Origin: Utricularia gibba
Lineage: Eukaryota > Streptophyta > Magnoliopsida > Lamiales > Lentibulariaceae
Direction: 5' to 3'
DNA: 64,000 nucleotides
NCBI GenBank assembly: GCA_002189035.1
Contig: NEEC01000013.1
Coordinates: 1,488,001-1,552,000, forward strand
Positions 44,691 to 56,275 of the stretch are shown one piece after another. The position numbers and the translations under genes are program-made. Positions within the stretch are counted from its first letter, which is position 1, and the number at the start of each line of letters is the position of its first letter. The notes under the pieces were generated by a model. The model ran no database searches, was not told the DNA's origin, and was given only the letters and a program-made list of their open reading frames with translations.

Positions 44691-46856
44691 CGGCGGATGG
44701 ATGGGGCTTGGGTCCAAAGAAGACAACTTGTGAAAATAGATGCCAAGCTTGATGTATATTATCACCTTATGTACTGTACGTATCACAACACACCCCAAAA
44801 ATACATATAATAAGGCTCGTGTTATGAGCTTATCATCCATTAATCAGGGGATTAGAGTGCGTTAACGGTCCATTAGAAGCTTCTCAGGATTTGGGAGCGT
44901 TCTTCCTTCCAGAAGGGGCGACGCCTTGTATATTCAGAAGATCCAATGCGGGCAACAAGAAACGTGGCCCAGATCATCCTTTCTTTGCGCAGCGCCATGT
45001 TTCTGAAGCCGATTTCCTCCATTTCCATGTCCTCTCCTGTTCATGGTTCCGATCTGAATGCTCACTGCCGGATTCTCCTCCGTCTCCTCATTCCGTCTGC
45101 AACTGGGTTCGTCGTCACAGCGTGCGTCGGGCTGTAATCAATCAGCTATTTGGGGAGGTGGAGAAGGATGGGCTTATGGTTCCTGAAATTCCCAGAACCT
45201 CGCTCCTTCTGCTATAATCAATCAAGTTCAAGAAACCAAGAAGAATCAGAGTTCGTTTCTCAACTGGGTGTGGGAAAAGGGAAGATAACACATCGCAATC
45301 TGCTGCTACAATTCTCCCGAAGACCAACTATGACAAAACGAAGGTAACCAAAGCGTACAATCCCATGGAATGTGCCAGTGTTTGGCACTGTGATCAAATG
45401 TCACAAGTTGATAATGAGTAAATCTATGAAGACAGCTCCATGTTGAGGACGACAACTGTGAGAAGTATTATTTCTGCTATAGATTCAACTGGTTTTCCAA
45501 ACAATTTGCAGCCTTTGTGTGACTACGGGAGGGAGGTCTTGCTTCCAATCATTGCATGATGCTTCATTTTCATACCTTGGGAAACCTTCGACATGCACAC
45601 AGCAGCATCAACTTCCTGAGTGCATACCTATGTCCATAGTCTACCATGCATAGACAGAATTGTTTAGGACCAAAATGGTAATGAATTACGTCTTACCATT
45701 GATTTCTCCAAAAGTTGTAAATTGATATATATGTAGGCTTTTGCACAAAGGCACGGCTTATGATGTGTCTAGAGCAACAAACATCATTATGCCAAGAAGC
45801 CGTAGCAATATTGGCAACAGGGAAAAGAGGAAAACCCAAATCAAAATGGGTCACCTCGGCAAAGTTGCCATTTTTGTGCAGCGAGTTTGAAAATCAAAGG
45901 CCATGTGGCATGAAATACTACAAAATCCAATAAAGTTTACTGTTAGCATCAGTTAAACTCTCCTATCAGAGTAACTATGACAAAACAGCCTCATCTGGAT
46001 GGCAATCCATAGCCATTTGTGGATTACTCATCATTTAGGGGGCAAGCAGAAACCCAATGTCGAAAGGTGAACAAAAACCGAGTTCCGATAACATCAATAG
46101 GTATTACAAATGAGAATAGGCCATCTGAACAAAGAAACAATTTTTGAAACCGCCTGTGTATAAATTACAAAAGCAAATCGGAATCAAACAGCAAAGGCGG
46201 CGTCATAGATGAACGACTTTTGCAGCCGTAATAGCATCCGAATGGTATTTCTCACACCATTACAGATGTAAAACCATAACTCTCAGTAACTGAAAAATCA
46301 TTGAAGTACAGTCGATATCCCAGATCTTCACGATTCCACTAAACGACATACCGTAATTTTTACGATCTCCGATACGCGCGAGATCCAAAATCCCTCTCTC
46401 CTTTGTCTTCACACAACATTTTCTGCCACAAATCTACAGTTGATGAGGTAAAACCTCCACCAACGATGAACTGAAGTTCATCCGCCGCCGAGGAGAAAGG
46501 AGGGCATGAAAACTAGGGTTAGAAATCCTCTGCAGAGAGCACATATTTATAAACGCTAAACCCGTCCACATAAGGAAAAGCGTTTACCACGTTTTTTAAG
46601 AATATAATTTTTTCTCTTTTTTTTTTCAGTTAACATGAGAAGACTCAGAAGAATAGCGACCAAGAGACTAAACAATTGTTCCCACATTGCAAATGTGCTT
46701 CCTCTAGTAGAAAAACTAGATCACCGAGAGCCCTTTCCAAGAGCTCTAGTTTCTACACACAAAAAAAACATAGATCCGATATATCGAATACGTGCAATTT
46801 CGAATAGCTGATTGATCACGGGGTAGTTCATTCTCCCCTCTGAGCAGGGAATGAAG
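44691..46856. other. Intergenic region with uncharacterised open frames
   Basis: 44890-45350 is GC-richer and has open frames in more than one frame on the plus strand (44891-45217 and 45150-45347). They have no domain I recognise and may be a decayed gene or an exon of a non-coding transcript. 45350-46400 shows nothing. 46400-46856 should include the SFC1 3' UTR. Confidence 0.4.
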
Positions 46857-48185
46857 CTACAATGGGACATTGTGAATGTATGTCCTCTCATAGAAGCCAG
46901 TTATCTGATCAGCCACAGCCCACATGATGGCCTGACCAGGTGGGATTCGCATTAACCGTGGCAAGAGCCCTTTCCACAGTGAGAATAAGCCTTCTTCCAC
47001 GTATATAGTTCTGATAGCATGGAACATACCTTGGTATTTCATTTTTCCACCAGTCCGGCTCTGAGCCATAAGTCTTGTTTTGACAACATCGAAGGGACCT
47101 GTGCAAACAGGACCGGCAGTTCCGGCGAGGAACCCTGAGATCATGGACTGCCAAGGCTGGAGCATTTTCCCATCACCTTCATGCTTGCTCCACAGCATGG
47201 TGTCAAATGCATTTTTGGCAGTAAACATAGCTGCCTGGTTCGTTCCATTACGCATCACTGTTGGGGCAGCCCCAGCCCACAACCCAAATATGCCTTCTTC
47301 ACGAATAATCATATGAGCACAATGAAGAGGTCCTTTGTACTTGAGGAGCTCCGGGCTCAGTCCTCTTTGCTGCTGCAATCTGATTTTCACCACCTGCATT
47401 GGAGGTGCCATTAAGATCTACATATGATGGAATCATTGCAAATAGTTCACTTCAATCAGGGAGAAAATGCGTACACAAGAGCATATCAACATCAATCTAG
47501 CTGGAAATTTCTCTTTTTTTTCTAGGCCTTGTTAGTAGCTACATCTTCCATTTTTAATGCTTAGTCCAAGGGTTAAGTTCATCAGTAGCTCAGCCCAGCT
47601 ACTATAAATGGGGAGAAGAATTCCAACTATGTTGGTGGCTATGCAGCACACCGCTCGACAAACGTTTTCTAACCATCAAACAAACTCCAGAATCAAGGAA
47701 TCATACCTAAAAAGTATCAGATAACTTCACGTAGCTAATGAAAAGGAGCAATTCAGCCGCATTGATAACAATCATTTAACTATGGAAATAACCTCAAAAG
47801 GAGTGACGACCACAAGAGCTTCCAAAACTCCAGCGCCAAACCCAGCCATCATCCTACCACGATTGCTTAGATTCCCTGTCTCCGAGTCCTTGAATGCCGA
47901 TTGCAATAACGAATTGGATCCCATTCGAAGCGCATATTTCAGCGTTAAATGCGTCGCGAAGGGAGTCAATCCTTTCCACAAGGCCCTGACACCTTCGGTC
48001 CTCGCGATGGTGGTGCCGCAGTGGACAATTCCCCTGTACGAACCCGAACGGTCAAGTTGTAGGCGAGTTTTGATGACATCGATAGGCTGTAAGCAACATG
48101 CTTCGACAATGCCACCAAAAGATCCGGACACCGCCTTCATGTACGGCGGGATTGATTTCTTCGAAGATTCAGTTTTCTCAGCCAT
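46857..48185 (-). CDS. SFC1: Mitochondrial succinate/fumarate carrier SFC1
   Basis: Two exons, 47793-48185 and 46857-47393, joined in phase, give 309 residues, the usual length of plant SFC1. There are three mitochondrial-carrier repeats with the Px[DE]xx[KR]x[KR] signatures: QPIDVIKTRLQ, TPFEVVKIRLQ (spanning the splice) and GPFDVVKTRLM. The substrate-contact regions resemble the yeast Acr1/SFC1 group. It exchanges cytosolic succinate for mitochondrial fumarate across the inner membrane, linking glyoxylate-cycle succinate to the TCA cycle and gluconeogenesis, chiefly in seedlings. The start ATG at 48185 is 478 bp from the putative start of the divergent pGlcT gene. Confidence 0.93.
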
Positions 48186-48361
48186 CGGAAGCAAACCCGG
48201 ACGGAAGGGAAATGAAGACGTTCTCCTCCGCTGCCCGGCCCCCGACGGCGGAATGGGAGATTTTACGCTGCCGTCTTCCGAAATTGAGGACCGGTTAGCA
48301 ATTAGAAACGCGACTTGGACTTAACGTTGCACTTTCCAACTTTTTCACGTTGTCTAAAATA

Positions 48362-48384
48362 AATAATAATAATAATAATAATAA
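48362..48384. repeat. (AAT)n microsatellite
   Basis: Seven or more AAT units between two divergent genes, likely length-variable. Confidence 0.85.
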
Positions 48385-48470
48385 ATTATTTCAGTAAACT
48401 CAAAAATAAAATATTTCCAAAACGGGCTTGTTCTTTAAAAGTCACATGAGCCTTAGAATGAAAGGTTAAT

Positions 48471-48504
48471 TGGGCTTCATTACGCTGGGAAATGACCCGG
48501 CCCA
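48471..48504. promoter_or_regulatory. Site II-type motifs in the SFC1/pGlcT intergenic region
   Basis: TGGGCT at 48471 and GGCCCA at 48499 lie about 160-190 bp before the first pGlcT ATG. Co-regulation of both genes is possible but inferred. Confidence 0.4.
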
Positions 48505-48663
48505 TTTACTCCATTCATGAGCAAGTTCTCTCTCCGAATCTCGGATCATCTTCGCTTCAAGAATCTCCCTAGCTTCTGTAATCCTGATCGGCTTTCGTGA
48601 TTTACTAAATTATCCGCCGAAATGGTACCAGCAGTACAAGCTTGCTTGGAGTGATCTGCGGAA

Positions 48664-51600
48664 ATGGAAACCTGTTGGCTCTCCAGTGGAAACATGCACC
48701 GGCGCAGCACTCAATATGAGTTTATTGAGTGTTCCCATTTCCTGGGGCAGCAAACTGGCATTTGGGGTTTTGGTTTCAGTTTCAATGCGTTTGCGAAGAA
48801 ACTATCTTCACCCCAAGAGTGGACTTTCCAGGATTGCTTAGGGGTAGGTAGCCGTATTGCTAGTGTATTGCATTGAATATGGGACTTGAGAATCACCAAT
48901 TTTATATTCAGTGGACTTAGGAAATTCTCTCATACTGAAGCATAAATCGGGCTTAGACTTCGATGTGAGAAGAGGGGGGCTACCGTGAAGCGTACTGGAT
49001 CTCTGATTATGGCTAAAATGGATAAAGATTTAGCTCATGGTTATGTGTTTGTGTAATTTGATGCTTTAACTAATCAGTTTGTGTAAGCTCATCGTGGTGT
49101 TTGCTTAAATGGCCAGATGGGGAAGATGTTGAATCTTCCAAATTTCATGCACCTGGGAAAGCAGTGGTGGAATCGAATGGATCAGTGTATTCATATGTTG
49201 GTGTTGCTTGCATAGGAGCCTTTCTCTTTGGATACCATCTAGGGTGTGGAATTCTTCTTTTTAATCTGATTATTCGTTTGAGAACGATGTGTTTTTTTGA
49301 ATTAGGAAAGATGTCAACCCTTTTCATGCTTTCGGGCGCAAAAGACTGAATCTGCATTCTTTATTCTTGTAATTCTCTGATTCAGAGTGGTTAACGGAGC
49401 TTTGGAGTACCTCGCAAAGGATCTGGGGATTGCAGAGAACCCTGTTATGCAAGGCAAGTTGATAGAGCTTAAAACACTTCTTGTTCTTCCTTAAAGGGTG
49501 GTTTATGTGCTCACTTGCTTTAAGAAATATATAGCAACTTCTTTGTGTCCTATGGTTCAAGGAGCATGGCATGGATTTTGTGTTTTTCCTTTCTTATTCC
49601 TTCATCTTTTGTGCGTGTAGGATGGGTTGTGAGTACACTTCTTGCTGGTGCTACGGTGGGTTGTTTCACAGGAGGTTCATTAGCTGACCAGTTTGGGAGA
49701 ACGCAAACCTTTATCTTGGAAGCAGTTCCATTGGCACTAGGTGGATACCTGAGGTAATGTACTGTACAATTATTGACTTTCTGATATTATGAAATCATCA
49801 AATTCTTATCACTCTTGGTGTTGTAGTGCTAAAGCTGCAACCATAGAGACGATGATAGTTGGCCGATTGCTTGCTGGCATTGGGATTGGCATATCATCTT
49901 CTGTTGTGCCCCTTTACATATCTGAGGTATCAAAATGCTATCATTTCTTCTCTCAATTTCATATTTTCCTTTGTATATGACAAGATTTCGGTGACCAGAT
50001 CTCTCCTACAGAAATTCGTGGCACACTTGGATCAGCCAACCAACTTTTTATATGTATTGGGATTCTTGCGGCAATGGTAGCTGGATTGCCGTTGGCAGGA
50101 AATCCTTTGTGGTTAGTGTGTTCTATCTATAGTTTCCACCATCCATGTATTTCCTGAAAATTGCATACATAATAAATAACTATGGGTCTCTAGCGTCAAA
50201 AAAATCCTATGGTGTAAGGTGGATGGAAGTTCTTTGGACTCAACCCTTCGGCTATGTTACTTTTTATTATGTCCATTACAGTATCAATATAATGTTGCGA
50301 TCAATGTTTCCTGTCATGACAATTACAACATAGTGCTCACTGCTTTCCTGAATCTATCAGGTGGAGGACAATGTTTGGACTTTCAATTATCCCGTCAGTT
50401 TTATTAGCAGTAGGAATGGCATTTTCCCCTGAAAGCCCACGTTGGCTTTATCAGGTTCATATAGAATGTATATTGGTTGCCAACTTTTATATCAAACTGC
50501 TGCTATTGTTTATGGATCAAAATAATTGGCAGATATTTCTTTAGACACTAATTCTTACGAGACTTTTCTGCATTTGTAGCACGGCAAAATTTCCGATGCT
50601 GAAGTATCCATACGAAGGCTGTTTGGTATGGAGAGAGTTACTGAAGTCATGAATGATTTGGCTGCAGCAGCGAAAAATTCTTCTGAACCAGAAGCTACGT
50701 GGGCTGATCTTTTCAGTGCTCGATACTGGAAAGGTATTTAAGATCTGTAAACGTACTTGGTTTATGAACTTCGTGGCTAATGACTGATTTTGTTCACACA
50801 CCGCCATTTTGATCTGCAGTTGTCAGTGTTGGCACATATATCTTCTTCTTTCAGCAATTTTCAGGAATAAATGCTGTTATATATTATTCAACCTCTGTTT
50901 TCCGCAATGCCGGAGTTTCATCTGATATTGCAGCCACTGCTCTCGTTGGTGCTACAAATGTGTTTGGTTAGCTTTGATGGGAATTTTTCTAGCTTGGGTA
51001 TCCATAAATTTTTCGTTCTCACGGAAATTCCCAATCCATCAGGAACTGCAATCGCGTCTTGGTTGATAGAGAAGAAGGGAAGGAAAAGCCTTCTCCTTAC
51101 AAGCTTTGCTGGAATGGTATGTCATCTTGTTCCATTTGAAGTAAAACAAAACAACGCTTTTGCTCATAAAAACGTTGATGCTCCTCTTTCATCAAGGCTG
51201 CTTCAATGTTGCTTCTCTCATTGACCTTCTCTTCGGAAGCCTTGGCATCATCTGCAGGCTTCCTCTCCGTTCTAGGAACTGTTTTGTAAGCAATCACCCC
51301 CTGTTGATGCAGCCTTTTCCTACTCTCGTACTTACAGAACCCGAATGCGATTTATCAGGTACGTTCTATCGTTTTCTCTCGGTGCTGGCCCTGTCCCCGC
51401 TCTTCTCCTACCAGAGATAATCACATCAAGAATCAGAGCCAAGGCAATGGCGCTCTCCATGGGAGTGCACTGGGTAACCCAACTCCTTTTTACTTCATTT
51501 TTTCATCAGCACGATGAAGGGTCTGAGACACAGAATGCTGTGGATGCGCTGCAGGCCTGCAACTTCGTGATCGGGCTCTACTTCTTGAGTGTGGCGAACA

Positions 51601-51737
51601 TGCTTGGAATGGGGAGAGTGTACTTGGGATTTGCTTCTATGTGTATGCTTGCAGTTGTGTACATTGCCCGGAATGTAGTTGAAACCAAGGGACGATCGTT
51701 GGAGGAGATCGAATGCGCTTCAGTCCCTTCTGCATGA
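48664..51737 (+). CDS. PGLCT: Plastidic glucose transporter (pGlcT-like, MFS sugar porter)
   Basis: Clear exons: 49117-49243, 49386-49453, 49621-49753, 49827-49926, 49999-50111, 50361-50454, 50580-50733, 50820-50966, 51043-51116, 51197-51285, 51359-51473 and 51555-51737. All are in phase. Hallmarks are [95 protein letters not shown] and [14 protein letters not shown]. The carrier exports glucose from starch breakdown across the inner chloroplast envelope. The transit-peptide exon is uncertain: an ATG at 48664 opens a frame ending near 48840, and a second piece up to 49039 joins in phase to exon 49117 but is broken at the six-G run 48974-48979. The intron after 49453 is GC-AG. The last intron (51474-51554) is 81 bp with no stop in frame. 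Confidence 0.88.
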
Positions 51738-52728
51738 GCCCCTATCAGATGTTCCACAGTCAATGTATTCCAATGGCGAATAAAGAAGTTAGAACCAAAT
51801 TGTGTCAACTAAAGACTCTGCGATGTACTAATGGTGTTTTATTACAATGGAACAGTTTCATGACGAGGTTAAGGTTCGTGGAATTACGAATTTATCCTTG
51901 CGGAAGTGAAGGGGGGAATGGGTAGAAGTGGAATTTTGACGGGGGCGGGGTCGGCAAGATATAATGAAGGTGAAATTGATTGAGGATTAGGGCACGGGAT
52001 TGCGGTCAAGAGCGGAGGGATTGTTTCGTCGCGCACTGGTATCAACATCCTCGTTTCTCTTGTTTTCACTCTTGTTCCACACGCCTCTCACTTTTGCAAG
52101 AAATGCTTGTCGAGCTGCTGTCCTGTTAATGTTTTTGGTTGAATCTTGTTGCTGGATTTTGCTTTTTGTTGGCGTGTTGATCAAATTCAACAGCCCTACA
52201 TTTTGGTGAATGTTTTCTGATAAAACTAAGTTTTCCTCTTTCCACTCTGGTTAATCCTTCTGCAGAATTTCCAAGGATTCATTTTTGGCAGCTACTCTCT
52301 GATTGTTGATGTTTTCCGAACTGTTGTATCGCTAGGAACAATTTACTACGTACAATTTATTCCTTGTTTAGCATTCTTTTACTCCTCCATGAAATAAGGG
52401 CTGGATTCCATTGGTTCCTCAGTATATACTGAGCTAGTTTTGGGGTTCTCATAATTTTTCGTCTTGCAGTATAATTTGTTTCAATCACAGTTTGTTTTGT
52501 CAAATTGACTTCAAAACGCGCTTATTAGGCTGCACCTACTCTCAACGATTTTTATGCCCCTGCCACTGTTGGAAGAGTTTACCGTTTATGCATATTGATT
52601 GTTTTACAAAGATTATATTTTTGGTGTCTTTCCCAGTTCAAACCCGATTCTCACTTTTGCTATTTTGAACTAGTAATAATTGAAGATCACTGATGTACTG
52701 CATTACCATTCAGTAATTGCAGGAAAAA
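51738..52728. other. 3' UTR of pGlcT, then promoter, 5' UTR exon and intron of PHF5A
   Basis: Coding signal is absent. A TTGCAG acceptor ends at 52722, seven bases before the PHF5A ATG, so most of 52000-52722 is probably a 5' UTR exon and a long leader intron, as is common for this gene in plants. Confidence 0.5.
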
Positions 52729-53061
52729 ATGGCTAAGCATCATCCAGACTTGATCATGTGCCGGAAACAACCAGGGATAGCCATTGGCAGGTTGTGCGAG
52801 AAGGACGATGGAAAATGTGTGATATGCGACTCATATGTTCGCCCCTGCACTCTCGTCAGAGTATGCGATGAATGCAACTATGGATCCTTCCAGGGGCGCT
52901 GCGTCATCTGTGGCGGTGTGGGGATCTCAGATGCTTACTACTGCAAGGAATGCACTCAGCTGGAAAAAGACAGAGATGGCTGCCCCAAGATTGTCAATTT
53001 GGGCAGTGCCAAAACCGATCTCTTCTACGAACGGAAGAAGTACGGATTTAAGAAGAGGTGA
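52729..53061 (+). CDS. PHF5A: PHD finger-like domain protein 5A (SF3b14b), splicing factor
   Basis: 110 residues in one coding exon, the universal length of this protein. Sequence such as [28 protein letters not shown]-like zinc ligands (here [15 protein letters not shown]), [26 protein letters not shown] and a KKYGFKKR tail is almost invariant in eukaryotes. The cysteines form a knotted three-zinc fold. It is a core subunit of the SF3b complex in U2 snRNP and helps recognise the intron branch point in the nucleus. One CxxC ligand of the first pair reads CEKDDGKC, as in other family members. An acceptor directly upstream implies a 5' UTR intron. Confidence 0.96.
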   Translation: MAKHHPDLIMCRKQPGIAIGRLCEKDDGKCVICDSYVRPCTLVRVCDECNYGSFQGRCVICGGVGISDAYYCKECTQLEKDRDGCPKIVNLGSAKTDLFYERKKYGFKKR

Positions 53062-53521
53062 AGTCTCCTCACTGAGGCTCTTCTCCTTCATCACTGCACT
53101 TCTGATCTGTATGGCACTCCCTGGTGTTTCAAATCTGTTGCTTTTGAGATACTGGGAACTCATGAACTACCTCTGAAAACATTCTGTAGTAATGATAATG
53201 CTCTTTCAGCAGTTTTTTTCTAGGTGAAACCAACTCATTCTTCTAATGAAGATGCATTTCAATGATTTTGTATCATCTTTTGTGTTATTTATATTAAATT
53301 TTAGAAGATTATTATGGAATTCGTTTTGGACAAAAAAATTTTTGTTCAGAAACACAATGATTACATAAATTATGTCTTGGACCACTGAAGGACACCTTCT
53401 ACTTTGGGATTCATTACCAATTCTTTGCCATGGTTTATTGTATTCACATGAAAATTAAAAAAGAAAAAATATAGGAGTAACAAAACCTAACCAAAAGAAC
53501 AGGTCTCTATGATTCTTCTTC
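53062..53521. other. Gap between convergent PHF5A and GT-3-like genes
   Basis: Holds the 3' UTRs of both genes. No coding signal is seen. Confidence 0.6.
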
Positions 53522-54366
53522 TTATCTCCTAAGCTTTTCTAGCAGCGCTGTGATTAGGGCATCCCTCTTCTCAGCCCTTGCTTCTTCCCTAACTCTCCTC
53601 TGCTCCTCCTCCTCCTTGAAACTTCTCTCCATCAGAACCCTCTCCCTCTCCAAATCCTCCATTCTTCTCCTCCATTCCATCTCTCTACCCCTCCTTTCCT
53701 CTTCCCTTGCTTCATACTCTCTGATCCATTGCATCTCCATCTGCATTTGTTGCTTCATGAACTCCTCCATTATTTCCTTCACCCCTCTGATCAATGGATT
53801 TTCGCTGAATGCATTCCGGCTTTGCGTTCTCCTTTTCTTTCTTTGGCCTCCATTCTCCCCCTCGCTCTCCTCATTCTCACCCTCCTCCTCGTCGGAGAGC
53901 TCCGGTTTCTTCTTCGGAGTCGACGCCGAGCCGGCCTCGGCCTCCATCCACAGCATCCGCTGCATCCGAGCCCCGAATATTTCCTGCAATTCTTTGTAAA
54001 ACGGGAATTGCTGCCTCATCCCGTCTCCTTCCACTGCCTCGCTTCCCTATACATGCGATAAACATCTACAGGTTATTACATAGAAAAATGAAATACAATA
54101 CAAAAAAAAGGGGCTTAAACCTTGAACCTAGTGACTAGGTTTTTCCACTTGCACTTGCACTGCTCAGGATTTCTGTTGTACCCCATCTCCTTCATTCGCG
54201 TCGCGATGTGCTCCCAAAGAGGCTTATTCCGCTTCGTCTCCACGAAGGTCGAGTCCAGTTCCGCTCGAAGCATTAGGAAATCCCGGGTTTCTTGTAAGCT
54301 CCATTGAGGAAACCTGTCGCCGGCGTCCACGCTCATCGGATATGGGCGGTGGTGCCGGAGATCCAT
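53522..54366 (-). CDS. Trihelix transcription factor, GT-3a/GT-3b-like
   Basis: Exons 54121-54366 and 53522-54046 join in phase 0, giving 256 residues. The N-terminal trihelix domain covers about residues 18-82: FPQWSLQETRDFLMLRAEL, then KPLWEHIATRMKEMGYNR and QCKCKWKNLVTRFKG, with three spaced Trp residues characteristic of GT factors. After it come RQQFPFYKELQEIF, an acidic block followed by a basic stretch (RKKRRTQ, likely nuclear localisation), and a long C-terminal coiled coil rich in E, R and M that should mediate dimerisation. GT-3 proteins bind GT elements (for example GTTAC). GT-3b in Arabidopsis is linked to Ca2+/pathogen-induced transcription; that link is from the family. Confidence 0.9.
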
Positions 54367-54410
54367 CTCTACTGAATCGCAGCACCAAGACAAAGAAGCT
54401 TGTCCCCAAG

Positions 54411-54440
54411 GAAGAAGAAGAAGAAGAAGAAGAAGAAGAA
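54411..54440. repeat. (GAA)n/(CTT)n microsatellite in the GT-3-like 5' leader
   Basis: About ten GAA units on the plus strand, reading CTT on the coding strand, 45 bases upstream of the start codon. CTT repeats are frequent in plant 5' UTRs and can affect expression. Confidence 0.9.
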
Positions 54441-55988
54441 AGGGACCGATGCAGTGGTTTAGAGATGGAGACGGAAACAGCAGTGTGAATGTATGCTGTG
54501 CACAACTGAAATTCTGACCAGAGAAACATAATGCATACCATTTCTTCTACAAAAAAATAAAAAAGAAACATTCATTTAATTGTATTACTAATAACTATTT
54601 GTCTGATTAAGGTTTGAAATATTATTTCTAGCGTTTGACTGCAGTCCAACTCCACGTGTCACACGGACAAGGGCTCATTCATTGTGAAAAATGATTTCCA
54701 AAAAAAAAAAACAATTTATTATTATTTTTTAACGTAGCGGTTGTGTAATACACAAGATTGAGATATTGCCAAAAATGAGGGGCGAAAAATAAATAGAGGC
54801 TTTGACTTTGAAAATTCCCCACGCGGAAACTTAGCTGTCTTTTAGTCCGGATTTTTTTAATTTAGGAACCATTTTTTTATGTAATAAATGGAGGGCGTCA
54901 ATATCTGGTAAATGGAGGCTGTGAGTGTCCACACTTGTCCATATGCTGCTTCAACGCCTCCTAATCCTGTCTCAATCTTAATTAGGGTCGATTAATCTAT
55001 GGTTTAGATTATGTGTAATACAATGAATTTTCGAATTATAAAATTATATTGTAGAAATTGATATATTAAATTATTGTAGAATTTGATGTGAAAATATAAA
55101 TATGTTATTGAGATGTGTAGAAAATTAGTTGTGTATTCTTAATTAATTTTTTATTTAATCATTAAAACAGTGTTTTTAAAAATTTTTAAAATCTATTTCT
55201 ATTTTTCAAAAATAAAAATAATTTTATTCTAGAAAATTTTTAATTATAAAAATAATTTTATTAAATATATTTTTAAAATTATACGATAAAAATTATTTTT
55301 AGAAAATTAATGTGTTGATTATTTTACTTATTATTTTTACTTTTCTAAAATAATTCAAAAAATAAAAATATATTTCAAAAATTTTCAATAACAGTGCTTA
55401 AGTTTTCATAATTAATTATTTATGAAATCAACACGTCCACACTTGTTCATATTAATGAATTTTACAATTTTTTAAATTAATCTCATAATTTAATTTTTTA
55501 ATTTCTAAAAATATATGATGCTTGAAGTTTATAAAATTAAATAAATTCAATTGATAGATTGAGGTTATTCTGTAATTTGAATTTGTTTAAATTATGTAGA
55601 ATATAATTAGTTTTAAAATTATAAAATTATTTTGCAAAATATTATAATTTAATATATTAAATTATATATTATGATTTAATGTGATGATATATATGTATTT
55701 TTAAGTTGTATAAAAATTAAATAATATAACGTTTTATTTAACTGATAAAATATAAATTTAAAATTTGATAATTTTTAAGTTTAATATCAGAATATGAAGT
55801 TTTTATATTACTATAAATTAAAAAATATTAAAATTAAATAGAATCAATTCAAAAAATTATGTAAATATAATATGTCCCAGATGTTTTGGAGCGAAATGCG
55901 AATATTCATTTTAAAAATAAATAATATCTCAAAACGGAAATCCGCCTTGCATTATTTATCCACGTGGAGATCATGCGCAGACCGAGGG

Positions 55989-56084
55989 TGGGCCCCTGGC
56001 TTTAATAGTTTAAATATAACCCGGCATTCTAACGGGCCATTGATAGACATCACGGTGGGCCCATTGAGCATCGATTGAGGCCCA
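55989..56084. promoter_or_regulatory. Site II-type motifs upstream of the ADP,ATP carrier gene
   Basis: TGGGCC at 55989 and 56056, with GGCCCA overlapping at 56058 and again at 56079, 190-290 bp before the ATG at 56276. Confidence 0.5.
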
Positions 56085-56275
56085 AAATACTTTTTTGCCC
56101 AAAAAGAAGTCCAATCCATCTCCTCTGTACGGTAACGACGTTGTGTTGTACTTGAAGGGATTTGACTGATAACCCCTGCGTCTCCTGCCCCGCCCGCTCT
56201 CTGCGGAATTCTTATCTCACTGCGTGGCGGTGAATCGGTGAAGAAGAAACTGTTATTCTTTCGTATTGCCTCAGC

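Larger units (their letters stand above)
48186..48663. other. Divergent promoter, SFC1 and pGlcT
   Basis: Compact bidirectional region. It holds an (AAT)n microsatellite at 48362-48384 and site II motifs TGGGCT (48471) and GGCCCA (48499). The first 140 bases are GC-richer and probably SFC1 5' UTR. Confidence 0.5.
54367..56275. other. Intergenic region, GT-3-like and ADP,ATP carrier upstream sequences
   Basis: 54367-54500 is probably the GT-3-like 5' UTR. 54990-55870 is extremely AT-rich. From 55940 on, motif-rich promoter and GC-richer leader sequence precede the carrier at 56276. No gene is seen. Confidence 0.55.

Noticed and set aside
53550-53999. 149-codon plus-strand frame of Ser/Leu/Ile
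   Set aside because: Reverse complement of the GT-3-like coiled coil; not a real membrane protein.
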